Assembly (NCBI GenBank): GCA_023391835.1
Contig: JAEWAE010000010.1
Span: forward strand, 1-32,577
Source of the DNA: Bacillota bacterium
Lineage (GTDB): Bacteria > Bacillota > Clostridia > Oscillospirales > Ethanoligenentaceae
DNA: 32,577 nt
Reading direction: 5' to 3'
Under the pieces are notes generated by a model. It was given only the letters and a program-made list of their open reading frames with translations, made no database searches and was not told where the DNA came from. A program made the translations under genes and the position numbers. This document shows positions 1-7,851 of this stretch, piece after piece; position 1 is the first letter of the stretch; the number at the start of each line of letters is the position of its first letter.

Positions 1-15
1 CGCCCGGCGCGCGCG

Positions 16-42
16 CCCCCCCCCCCCCCCCCCCCCCCCCCC
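16..42. repeat. Homopolymer tract of 27 C
   Basis: Positions 16-42 are an uninterrupted run of 27 C, preceded by alternating CG. It lies 9 bases beyond the stop codon of the leftward NimA-like gene, so on that strand it is a G27 run in the 3' flank. Such a long G/C homopolymer at the very edge of a window is either an assembly or contig-end artefact or a slippage-prone tract. The sequence alone cannot tell which. Confidence 0.9.
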
Positions 43-51
43 GACCGTCTG

Positions 52-546
52 TTATGCGCCGGTTTTGCCCGCCGCGTGGCGTTTGCCGGTGCACTCGGTG
101 ACCGCCACCTCAAAGACCGTCACCGCCCGCAGCGCCGCCTCGGGGTAATCGCCGTGCCCTGCCTCGCCGTAATGGGCCATCAGCCGGTCGAGCGCATGCT
201 TTTTCGCTCCCCCGTCGGTCACCAGCCGGGCGGTGCCCCAGCCCACCACACTCTCGTAGGTCATGGTGCACCGCTCCGGGTGGCCGTCCAGCCCCGGCAC
301 CAGCCGGCATTCGCCGTCCATCTCAAAGCACACCCGCGGGTTCTGCGCCATCATATCGAGCCTGCGCCCCGACCCTGCGCAGTGAAAAAAAAGGGTGAAG
401 CACTCCCCCTGCCGCTCGTAGCCGTAGCTCATCGGCACGATATAGGGCGTATCCCCCGCCGCAAATGCCACCCGGCACACCTGGCTGCGCCGGAGGATGC
501 CCTCGATTTCTTGGATATCCAGAATTTCTCTGTCTTTTCTTCTCAT
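52..546 (-). CDS. NimA-like flavin-binding protein (pyridoxamine 5'-phosphate oxidase superfamily)
   Basis: The 164-residue protein has the layout of the NimA/PNPOx-like split-barrel flavoproteins. An N-terminal helix (MRRKDREILDIQEIEGIL) is followed by a strand with the PYIVPMSYGY motif at about residues 34-43, a segment LFFHCAGSGRRLDMM typical of the phosphate/flavin-binding strand, and the ESVVGWGTARLV strand near the middle. Members bind FMN or heme-like cofactors; some reduce 5-nitroimidazoles, but most are uncharacterised. The length is normal for the family. The ATG at 546 is preceded by a weak purine-rich SD (GGAAAGAGAG). It is divergent from the sialate lyase gene across 110 bases. 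The family call is firm. The substrate is unknown, and nitroimidazole resistance should not be assumed. Confidence 0.85.
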   Translation of the reverse strand: MRRKDREILDIQEIEGILRRSQVCRVAFAAGDTPYIVPMSYGYERQGECFTLFFHCAGSGRRLDMMAQNPRVCFEMDGECRLVPGLDGHPERCTMTYESVVGWGTARLVTDGGAKKHALDRLMAHYGEAGHGDYPEAALRAVTVFEVAVTECTGKRHAAGKTGA

Positions 547-574
547 AATTCAGCTCTCTTTCCATATATTTTTG

Positions 575-603
575 TTGATTTGTGCAGAATATTGGCGTAG
601 ACT
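575..603 (+). promoter_or_regulatory. Candidate sigma-A promoter of the sialate lyase gene
   Basis: TTGATT (575-580), a 17-base spacer and TAGACT (598-603) read toward the lyase start at 657. Small GTCC/GGAC inverted repeats lie between the promoter and the start. The -10 box is imperfect, so this is a moderate call. Confidence 0.4.
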
Positions 604-656
604 GAGAGCAACAACGGCACCGTCCTGACGGACGGCCGGAAGGACGGCGGATTGGA

Positions 657-1535
657 ATGAATGGTATTTACGTAGCGAGCGCCACACCGTATGACGCACA
701 GGGCCGATTCAGCGCGCCAGCCCTGCACGCACTGATGGAACGCAACCTCGGGCAGGGAGCGGACGGTTTCTTTATCGGCGGCAGCTCGGGGGAATGCTTT
801 CTGCTTTCCCACGAGGAACGGGTCGAGGTATTCCGGGCAGCAGCGGCTTTCCGGGACCGCACCACGCTCATCGGGCATGTGGGGGCCATTTCCACCGACG
901 AAGCGGTGGATTTCGCGCATCAAATCCGCTCCCTCGGCTACCGGGTGGTGGCCGCCACTCCGCCGTTTTATTACGGCTTTTCCCCGCGGGAGATCGCGGG
1001 CTATTACCATGCCATCGCCCAAGCCGCCGGCATGCCGGTGCTCATCTACAATTTCCCCGGCAACACCCACAAGGTACTGGATCTGTCGAATGCCGACACG
1101 GTGGAGCTGCTGCGGTCGGGGGATATTCTGGGCGTCAAGCATACCAATTACGACATTTTCCAGCTTGAACGCATCAAGAACCTCAACCCCGAGCTGCTCG
1201 TCTTCGACGGCTTCGACGAAACCATGGTGGCCGGGCTGGCCATGGGGGCGGACGGTGCCATCGGCAGCACTTTTAACGTCATGCTGCCCGCCTACCGGCG
1301 CATCTACGACACTTTTCTCGGCGGCGATTTCCGCCTTGCCCAGGCGTTGCAGGTCAAGGCCAACAACGTCATGGAGGCCATGTGCCGCGTGGGGCTGATC
1401 GCCTCCATCAAATACGTGCTGACGCGGCAGGGCATCCCGGCGGGCGACCCGCGCCGGCCCTTCACGCCGCTCAGCGAGGCGCAGCGGCAGGCCGTCGATC
1501 AGTCGTTTGCTCAAAACTGCCCCGGCACCTACTGA
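657..1535 (+). CDS. nanA: N-acetylneuraminate lyase (dihydrodipicolinate synthase superfamily)
   Basis: A 292-residue class I aldolase that cleaves N-acetylneuraminate to N-acetylmannosamine and pyruvate. Family motifs are in order: GGSSGE near residue 41 (pyruvate carboxylate binding), YNFPGN around 131 with the catalytic Tyr, GVKHTN around 159 with the Schiff-base Lys, then GFDE and GSTFNV. GFDE and GSTFNV match the sialate-specific signatures of E. coli NanA (GYDE, GSTYN) and argue against dihydrodipicolinate synthase. The pyruvate-binding Ser-Thr pair is Ser-Ser here. The ATG at 657 follows a loosely placed GGAAGGA. No other sialic acid genes (nanE, nanK, transporter) adjoin it. The nearest related step, nagA, is about 9 kb away. 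A strong terminator follows at 1551. Related non-sialate lyases cannot be fully excluded. Confidence 0.85.
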   Translation: MNGIYVASATPYDAQGRFSAPALHALMERNLGQGADGFFIGGSSGECFLLSHEERVEVFRAAAAFRDRTTLIGHVGAISTDEAVDFAHQIRSLGYRVVAATPPFYYGFSPREIAGYYHAIAQAAGMPVLIYNFPGNTHKVLDLSNADTVELLRSGDILGVKHTNYDIFQLERIKNLNPELLVFDGFDETMVAGLAMGADGAIGSTFNVMLPAYRRIYDTFLGGDFRLAQALQVKANNVMEAMCRVGLIASIKYVLTRQGIPAGDPRRPFTPLSEAQRQAVDQSFAQNCPGTY

Positions 1536-1550
1536 GTTTTCCGCACCGTA

Positions 1551-1581
1551 TCCCCGGCCCTCATCGGCCGGGGATTTTTTT
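1551..1581 (+). terminator. Rho-independent terminator after nanA
   Basis: A perfect 8-bp stem CCCCGGCC (1552-1559) / GGCCGGGG (1566-1573), extended by a T-A pair, with loop CTCATC, is followed by seven T (1575-1581). It lies 16 bases after the nanA stop. Confidence 0.93.
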
Positions 1582-1587
1582 ATGTCC

Positions 1588-1620
1588 GCCGCCCGTCGGG
1601 TGCCCCTGTGGACGGGCGGC
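1588..1620 (+). other. Stem-loop upstream of the ABC importer operon
   Basis: A perfect 10-bp inverted repeat, GCCGCCCGTC (1588-1597) and GACGGGCGGC (1611-1620), has a 13-base loop and no T tract. It sits between the nanA terminator and a TATACT box (1641-1646) that lacks a good -35. It could be part of the importer operon's control region or a chance GC-rich hairpin. Confidence 0.4.
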
Positions 1621-1706
1621 ACACAAATGCCGCCGCCGGATATACTGGTAAAGAAGGGGCAGCCGCCGGCCCCTTCACAACGGCGGCCCGGCGGCACGCC
1701 GCGGGA

Positions 1707-1919
1707 AAGGATGAGAAAATGGAAACACCACATAAGCTTGCCGCCATGGGCGTCGGCAGCCCGTTTCACAAAGGCGACCAAGTGCCGACAGCCCTTCAGG
1801 ACGTCCACATGCCCAGGGATGGGAAAGCGGAAACCCCACATAAGCTTGCCGTCACGGGCGTCGGCAAACAGTTCCGCAAGGGTGACCAGGTGCTGACGGC
1901 CCTTCAGGATGTGTACATG
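1707..1919 (+). repeat. Imperfect 108-bp tandem duplication covering the SD and first codons of the ABC ATPase gene
   Basis: With an offset of exactly 108 bases, the stretch from about 1707 to 1811 is repeated at about 1815-1919. The repeat includes the SD/start-codon neighbourhood (GGATG.GAAA). The coding part aligns at about 75 of 93 bases, and 23 of 31 residues are identical. The start ATG of copy 1 (1719) corresponds to GCG at 1827 in copy 2. The ancestral start was therefore duplicated and its downstream copy lost. Confidence 0.85.
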
Positions 1920-2630
1920 GCTGTGGAATCCGGCAGTTTTTCCTGCGTCATCGGGCCAAGCGGCTGCGGCAAATCGACTCTTTTCAATATTATTGCCGGT
2001 CTCACGGCCCCGGGGGAAGGCACCGTCACCTCCGACGGCCGGGATATCGTCCTTCATCCCGGTTATGTCGGATATATGCTTCAGAAAGACATGCTGCTGC
2101 CGTGGAGGACGATCCTCGACAACGTCATCCTCGGCATGGAAGTGCGGGGCGTGCGCCGGCGGGAAGCCGTCGCACGGGCGAAGCCTCTTTTGGAAAAATA
2201 CGGTCTGGGCGGATTCGAGACCCATTACCCCTACGAGCTGTCGGGCGGGATGCGGCAGCGGGCCGCCTTTTTGCGCACGCTGCTGTACGACCGGGATATC
2301 CTGCTGCTGGACGAACCGTTCGGCGCCCTTGACGCGCAGACCCGGCTGGAAATGCAGAACTGGCTGCTCGACATCTGGAAAGACTTCCGCAAGACCATTC
2401 TGTTCGTCACCCACGACATCGACGAGGCCATCTATCTGTCGGACGACATCTACGTCTTTTCCGCCCGGCCCGGCACGGTAAAAGCCAGGATACCGGTACA
2501 TATTCCCCGCCCGCGGAAGACCGACGACATCACATCCCCCGAATTCATGGCGCTCAAGCATCATCTGCTGGGGCTGCTTTACGGCACCCACCCTGCGGAA
2601 ACGAAGGGAGGAACGCGGGATGAAACCTGA
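1719..2630 (+). CDS. ABC transporter ATP-binding protein, SsuB/TauB/ThiZ type, with duplicated N-terminus
   Basis: This is the ATPase of a nitrate/sulfonate/taurine-type importer, 303 residues from the ATG at 1719 (SD AAAGGA, 8-base spacer). An upstream in-frame ATG at 1608 has no comparable SD. Motifs: Walker A GPSGCGKS (79-86), Q-loop Gln122, signature LSGGM (174-178), Walker B ILLLDEP (194-200) and H-loop His232. The usual family N-terminus (strand, then QFRKGDQVLTALQDV) begins near residue 37. Residues 1-36 are an imperfect copy of residues 37-72, so the protein carries an extra 36 residues. The reading frame is intact. The gene overlaps the permease start by 11 bases, which implies coupled translation. 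The substrate cannot be read from the ATPase. Confidence 0.9.
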   Translation: METPHKLAAMGVGSPFHKGDQVPTALQDVHMPRDGKAETPHKLAVTGVGKQFRKGDQVLTALQDVYMAVESGSFSCVIGPSGCGKSTLFNIIAGLTAPGEGTVTSDGRDIVLHPGYVGYMLQKDMLLPWRTILDNVILGMEVRGVRRREAVARAKPLLEKYGLGGFETHYPYELSGGMRQRAAFLRTLLYDRDILLLDEPFGALDAQTRLEMQNWLLDIWKDFRKTILFVTHDIDEAIYLSDDIYVFSARPGTVKARIPVHIPRPRKTDDITSPEFMALKHHLLGLLYGTHPAETKGGTRDET

Positions 2631-3444
2631 CACCGCAGGCACATCGGCCGGGCTTCGCGACGAAGGCTTTGCCGCACGGCGGCGCAAATGCCGCATCGTC
2701 TGGGGCCGGGTGGCGGTGGGGGTCTTTATTTTCGCCGGGTGGGAATTCTTTTCCCGCCTGGGGTGGCTGGACCCGTACTACTGGAGCCGGCCCAGCACCA
2801 TCCTGCGCACCGCCTATATCCAGGCGGCCCAGGGCACCCTGCTGCGGGATATCGCCTACACGTCGGGCTCGACGGTCATCGGCTTCGTGGCGGGGACGGT
2901 GTGCGGCGCGCTGCTGGGGCTTTCCTTCTGGTGGTCCAAATCCTACGCCGGCATCAGCGAGCCGTATCTCATCATCTTCAACGCTCTGCCCAAGCTGGCC
3001 CTGGGGCCGGTGCTGGTGATCCTTTTCGGCATCGGCTTTACCTCCAAGGCGGTGCTGGCCTTCCTGATGACTGTGGTGGCCACGGCCCTGTCGGCCTACA
3101 GCGGCGTTAAAAGCGTCGACCCCGCCATGGAAACGCTGATGGTCTCGCTGGGTGCCAAGCGGCGGCAGGTCTTTGCCAAAGTCATCGTGCCCTGGTCGCT
3201 GCCCTGGATCATCAGCTGTCTGCGCATCAACATTTCGCTGGCGCTGGCCGGCTCCATCGTGGGCGAATTCATCGCCTCCGACAAGGGTGTGGGCCGCATG
3301 ATCATCTATGCCGGCACCATTCTCGACATCAAACTGGTGTGGGTGGGCGTCTTTGTACTGTCGGTGCTTTCCATCGTCATGTACTGGGGCGTCGTGCTGC
3401 TGGAAAAATGGCTCAGCCACCGACTGGTGATCACCCGCTCCTGA
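2620..3444 (+). CDS. ABC transporter permease, SsuC/TauC type
   Basis: A 274-residue inner-membrane permease of the binding-protein-dependent transport family, with about six hydrophobic segments (for example 28-46, 82-103, 112-137, 140-157, 190-215 and 240-262). The EAA coupling loop is recognisable near residues 175-195 (SLGAKRRQVFAKVIVPWSLP); it docks on the ATPase. The start ATG at 2620 has an SD AGGGAGG 8 bases upstream and overlaps the ATPase stop by 11 bases. It works with the ATPase upstream and the lipoprotein downstream. Candidate substrates for the family are alkanesulfonates, taurine, nitrate or pyrimidine precursors of thiamine. No sulfonate monooxygenase, nitrate reductase or thiamine gene is nearby to decide. 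Confidence 0.92.
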   Translation: MKPDTAGTSAGLRDEGFAARRRKCRIVWGRVAVGVFIFAGWEFFSRLGWLDPYYWSRPSTILRTAYIQAAQGTLLRDIAYTSGSTVIGFVAGTVCGALLGLSFWWSKSYAGISEPYLIIFNALPKLALGPVLVILFGIGFTSKAVLAFLMTVVATALSAYSGVKSVDPAMETLMVSLGAKRRQVFAKVIVPWSLPWIISCLRINISLALAGSIVGEFIASDKGVGRMIIYAGTILDIKLVWVGVFVLSVLSIVMYWGVVLLEKWLSHRLVITRS

Positions 3445-3484
3445 CACGTTCCTTCGTCACATACGGAAAGGCAAGGTCATCCAT

Positions 3485-4522
3485 ATGAAAGTCGCACCCC
3501 TGTTAAGACGCGCGGCAGTCGCCGCACTGGCCGTCGCAGTGGCGGCGGCAGCCGCCGGATGCACCCGGTCGCAAAAGACCCGGAAGGCGTCCTCCGGCCC
3601 GCTTAAGCAAATCACCATAGCGGAACCCGTACATCTGATCGGTTATCTGCCCCTCTATATGGCCCAGCGGGAGGGCTATTTCAAAGAGCAGGGGCTGGAA
3701 GTCAAAATCATCAGCGCCGCCGGCGGCACCCATGTGACCGCCGTGGTCAGCGGCTCGGCATGGGGCGTCATCGGCGGGGTGGATTCCATCGCGCTGGGCA
3801 ACGTGGGCAACTCCGACCCGGTCACCGCCTTCTGTAACGTGGTCAACCGCGCCAACGTCTATCTTTTCGCCGCGAAGGGGCTGGCGCCCGCGTCCGGTTC
3901 CAACGCCGACCTCAAAACCTTCCTCAAGGGCAAAAAGATCATCGCCGGCCGCTACGGCGGCAGCCCCGACCTGCTGACCCGCTATCTGCTGCTGAACCTC
4001 GGCCTCGACCCGGCCAAAGACGTGACGCTGGTCGAAAACAGCGACGCTTCCACCGTCAACGCCATGATGAAAAGCGGCGTGGGCCAGATCGGCAACGGCG
4101 CGGAGCCGCAGATCATCGAGGGCATTTCCCAGGGCATCTCGGGCGAGCCGTTTTATAAGTTCCCCGATATGGGCGACTTTTCCTACTCGGTGATGAGTGC
4201 CAAAAAGTCCACCCTGCAAAACGACTCCGCCACCGTGCAGGCATTCACCAACGCCGTCGTCAAGGCGCTGAAAGTCGTGCAGAGCGACAAGGCGCTGGCC
4301 AAAAAAGACCTCAAGCTCGAATTTCCCACCCTGTCGGACGAGGACATCCAGGCTTCTCTCGACCGGGCCTATGCCGACAAGCTCTGGAGTCCGGACGGCC
4401 AGATTTCCAAGAAGGCCGTGGAGAACGACATGGATATGCTCATCAAAACGGGCATTTACAAATCCAGCTACTCCTACGACACGCTGGTCAACATGCAGTT
4501 CGTCAACAAAGTCAAAAAGTGA
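3485..4522 (+). CDS. ABC transporter substrate-binding lipoprotein (NMT1/SsuA-like)
   Basis: A 345-residue periplasmic-type binding protein anchored as a lipoprotein. An Ala-rich signal peptide (residues about 5-25) ends in the lipobox AAAGC, with the lipidated Cys at about residue 26. The mature part starts with ITIAEPVHLIGYLPLYMAQREGYFKEQGLEVKI, the fold-defining N-terminal lobe of NMT1/THI5/SsuA-like proteins. GRYGGSPDLLTRYLL and a C-terminal helical region follow. It is third in the importer operon, 40 bases after the permease. SsuA, TauA, ThiY and nitrate-binding members share this fold, so the ligand remains open. A GC-rich hairpin follows the stop. Confidence 0.9.
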   Translation: MKVAPLLRRAAVAALAVAVAAAAAGCTRSQKTRKASSGPLKQITIAEPVHLIGYLPLYMAQREGYFKEQGLEVKIISAAGGTHVTAVVSGSAWGVIGGVDSIALGNVGNSDPVTAFCNVVNRANVYLFAAKGLAPASGSNADLKTFLKGKKIIAGRYGGSPDLLTRYLLLNLGLDPAKDVTLVENSDASTVNAMMKSGVGQIGNGAEPQIIEGISQGISGEPFYKFPDMGDFSYSVMSAKKSTLQNDSATVQAFTNAVVKALKVVQSDKALAKKDLKLEFPTLSDEDIQASLDRAYADKLWSPDGQISKKAVENDMDMLIKTGIYKSSYSYDTLVNMQFVNKVKK

Positions 4523-4539
4523 CCGCCTGCCGCCATTGG

Positions 4540-4572
4540 CCGCCCGGGGAAGCCTCCTCCCCGGGCGGCTTG
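4540..4572 (+). terminator. GC-rich hairpin after the importer operon, weak terminator
   Basis: A perfect 11-bp stem (4540-4550 / 4558-4568) with a 7-base loop stands 17 bases after the lipoprotein stop. Only CTTGT follows, so intrinsic termination would rest on the stem and not on a U tract. It may also stabilise the mRNA 3' end or block leftward transcription. Confidence 0.6.
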
Positions 4573-4616
4573 TCATACCCGCGGGTTTCGGGCTTCGTGC
4601 AGCCCGGTTCCCGGAT

Positions 4617-4762
4617 GGCCGCCGATGCATCCCCCGACCCCACCGGTGCCCACAATGCGATACTTCTTATGCCGTTTCCTCCGGTTTCGCAAAGTGCCGG
4701 TCCCACCGCTTCGGAACCATGCGGGGAGGCCCCAAAGCACGGATCGCACGGGTGCGGCGGCC
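4617..4762 (-). ncRNA. Candidate structured non-coding RNA transcribed divergently from argH
   Basis: The 387-base gap between the importer operon and argH has no convincing gene. A consensus-like leftward promoter (4769-4797) predicts a start at about 4762. From exactly there the transcript reads GGCCGCCG (4762-4755), and 130 bases further on comes its perfect complement CGGCGGCC (4624-4617), which would close the molecule. Inside it, ATCC/GGAT and TGC/GCA extend the stem with bulges. GGTTCC/GGGACC forms a hairpin, and TGCGA/TCGCA with flanking CAC/GTG forms another. A further hairpin (4589-4606) lies beyond the closing stem. I see no U-run terminator and cannot match it to SRP RNA, 6S RNA or tmRNA. 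GC-rich DNA pairs readily by chance, so the promoter is the stronger half of the evidence. Confidence 0.4.
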
Positions 4763-4768
4763 GATTTT

Positions 4769-4797
4769 ATTATACCGCCGGACAAGCGGCTTTGCAA
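4769..4797 (-). promoter_or_regulatory. Strong leftward sigma-A promoter in the lipoprotein-argH gap
   Basis: On the minus strand TTGCAA (4797-4792), a 17-base spacer and a perfect TATAAT (4774-4769) point away from argH into gene-free sequence. It has the same -35 and -10 hexamers as the gltB promoter. It stands about 50 bases from the divergent argH promoter. Confidence 0.7.
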
Positions 4798-4848
4798 CAC
4801 GGCTCGATTCATCCTGCATTCCGCAGGGCGGCGCAGGCGCTCCGCCGA

Positions 4849-4877
4849 TTGCATTCCGCCCCCGAGTATGGTACACT
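4849..4877 (+). promoter_or_regulatory. argH promoter
   Basis: TTGCAT (4849-4854), a 17-base spacer and TACACT (4872-4877) lie 33 bases before the argH ATG. No arginine operator could be recognised with confidence. Confidence 0.6.
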
Positions 4878-4909
4878 GGAGACAATTCACACGCGGGGGG
4901 ATCACACAT

Positions 4910-6298
<1,389 letters not shown>

Positions 6299-6333
6299 CG
6301 GCCTGCCGGTATCTGCGTGGCCGACACGGCAAA

Positions 6334-6364
6334 AAAAGCCCTCCGGGTAAACCGGAGGGCTTTT
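6334..6364 (+). terminator. Terminator after argH
   Basis: A perfect 9-bp stem GCCCTCCGG (6338-6346) / CCGGAGGGC (6352-6360) with loop GTAAA is flanked by A7 and T4. The flanking A-T pairs extend the stem, so it could work in both directions. Confidence 0.9.
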
Positions 6365-6528
6365 GAAGTAAAATAAGGTAAAGATAGGATAAAGATAAAG
6401 AGGAGGAGTTTGAAAAAGGACTTTCGAAGTGCCACCTTCGAAGTACAGCTTTAGTATAGGGGCAACTTATGGCCCCCATGTGAACGAAAATCGAATGGGA
6501 TGTAAATTACGGTAAACGGCCGTCCGGC
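6365..6528 (+). other. Non-coding stretch upstream of the S41 peptidase, with paired TTCGAAGT boxes
   Basis: After the argH terminator comes an A/G-rich stretch with repeated AAAGATA words (about 6370-6420). Two direct copies of TTCGAAGT follow at 6423-6430 and 6437-6444, 14 bases apart; each contains the palindrome TTCGAA. A region before the promoter at 6529 shows nothing clear. No gene is supported here. The paired boxes could be an operator. Confidence 0.35.
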
Positions 6529-6557
6529 TTGCATCCCCCGCAAAACATGGATATAAT
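6529..6557 (+). promoter_or_regulatory. Promoter of the S41 peptidase gene
   Basis: TTGCAT (6529-6534), a 17-base spacer and a perfect TATAAT (6552-6557) lie 42 bases before the peptidase ATG. Confidence 0.75.
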
Positions 6558-6599
6558 TGGTTTCATAGTACGGTCTGCCGCGCGGAAAGAAGGCCCGCC

Positions 6600-7850
6600 A
6601 TGAAACGAAAAATCCGGCTCCTGCTGCTGACGCTTCTGCTCGCGGCCGGTCTGAGCGCCGGCCCCGCCGTGGAAAAAGCCCGGCCAGCATCGGCCACGTC
6701 CCCGCTGACCGCCGCGCAGCGGACGGCCGATTTCGATTACATGGTGAAAATACTCAAAGAAAACTACCCCTATTTCGGTGTGAACGAACGTGTGAACCAT
6801 GTGGATTGGCTCTCTCTGCAGCCCGCCTACGGCAAACGGGCGGCCGCCGCAAGAACCGACGCCGCCTTTGCCGCCGTGCTGACGGAGGACCTTTACCAAC
6901 TGCATAACGGCCATACCGGCCTGCTCAGCGCCGAGTTCGTGGCCGAGTGTCGGCGGGTTTACAGTCAGGATACGGCGCTCCTTGCCCCATGGCTTGCACA
7001 GCTCAACAGTTCCGCTGCCGTGCGGCGCTACGGCGCGTCAGATGTGAGCCCCACCTCTTCCGGCGCGGCCGTATCCTCCAGCTCGGCCATATTCAGTGGC
7101 AACATCGACACGGCCGTGCTGCGCGGCGGTCGGGTGGCCTATCTGGCCATCCGCTCGTTTGCCACCGAGTATATCCAGTCGGATATGGCCGCTGTCGAGC
7201 CGTTCCTGCGGCAGCAAAAAGACGCCGCTGCGCTGATACTCGACATACGAAACAACGGGGGCGGCGACAGCCGTTACTGGTCGGACCATCTGGTGCCGCT
7301 GCTGGTCAATCAGCCACTCACAGAGTCCCTCTATTACACGTACCGCGGCGGTGCGTACGGTGAAACTTTCCTGAAAGCCTTCATTCCCGCCGGCTACGCC
7401 GGATGCATGCCCATAGCGGAGCTGGAAAAACGGAATCTGCCCGCCCTGCCGCCCGAGGTGCGCACCGATTTTAAATATGCGACGCAGGATTCCTTTACCG
7501 TCTCACCCCAAAATCCGGTGGGTTTCCACGGCCGCGTCTATCTGCTGGTGAACGGCGGGGTCTTTTCCTCCTCCGAGGGCTTCGCGGCCTTCGCGAAAGC
7601 CACGGGCTTTGCAAAACTCGTCGGCAGCCGCACCGGCGGCGACGGTCTCGGTTTCGACCCGGCCGTCTGCACGCTGCCCAACAGCGGCTATATTTTCCGC
7701 TTTCCGGAGGATATGGGCCTCAATTCTGACGGCAGCAGCAATTTCGAGACCCGCACGGTGCCGGATATTCCGGTCGGCAACGACTATATCAATCGTGTCA
7801 ACCTTGCCAACGACACATCCGTGCGAGCTGTGCTGCAGGACATGGCCTGA
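6600..7850 (+). CDS. Secreted S41 family (C-terminal processing type) peptidase
   Basis: A 416-residue protein with an N-terminal signal peptide (MKRKIRLLLLTLLLAAGLSA) and no lipobox. The S41 catalytic region is clear: LILDIRNNGGG (212-222), then LLVNGGVFSSSEGFAAFAKATG (315-336), where a Ser around 323-325 is the likely nucleophile. GSRTGGDG (342-349) follows. The C-terminus PNSGYIFRFPEDMG and VPDIPV is also typical. I see no PDZ domain, so this is a short, PDZ-less S41 protein and not a canonical CtpA. The N-terminal domain (40-120) resembles the helical region before S41 domains of secreted family members. SD GGAAAGAAGG precedes the ATG. The substrate is unknown. It converges with the next gene with one base between stop codons. 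Confidence 0.88.
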   Translation: MKRKIRLLLLTLLLAAGLSAGPAVEKARPASATSPLTAAQRTADFDYMVKILKENYPYFGVNERVNHVDWLSLQPAYGKRAAAARTDAAFAAVLTEDLYQLHNGHTGLLSAEFVAECRRVYSQDTALLAPWLAQLNSSAAVRRYGASDVSPTSSGAAVSSSSAIFSGNIDTAVLRGGRVAYLAIRSFATEYIQSDMAAVEPFLRQQKDAAALILDIRNNGGGDSRYWSDHLVPLLVNQPLTESLYYTYRGGAYGETFLKAFIPAGYAGCMPIAELEKRNLPALPPEVRTDFKYATQDSFTVSPQNPVGFHGRVYLLVNGGVFSSSEGFAAFAKATGFAKLVGSRTGGDGLGFDPAVCTLPNSGYIFRFPEDMGLNSDGSSNFETRTVPDIPVGNDYINRVNLANDTSVRAVLQDMA

Positions 7851-7851
7851 T

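Noticed and set aside
1582..1718. Possible riboswitch (for example thiamine) before the ABC importer
   Set aside because: The conserved CUGAGA and related thiamine-riboswitch words are absent. Only a simple hairpin is visible.
543..2696. A 700-codon open frame on the minus strand opposite nanA and the ABC ATPase
   Set aside because: GC-rich coding DNA leaves long stop-free frames on the other strand. It has no family motifs and overlaps two clear genes and a terminator.
4512..4706. A 64-codon minus-strand frame in the candidate RNA region
   Set aside because: It starts at a GTG without an SD, has no recognisable domain, and ends within the lipoprotein gene.
4625..4909. N-terminal extension of argH by 95 codons
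   Set aside because: It contains the argH promoter and the divergent promoter and has no family similarity. The canonical start MAQLWGGRF has an SD.
6401..6453. A 14-codon frame starting TTG after AGGAGG
   Set aside because: The SD-start spacing is only 3 bases or fewer, the frame is short, and no conservation can be judged.
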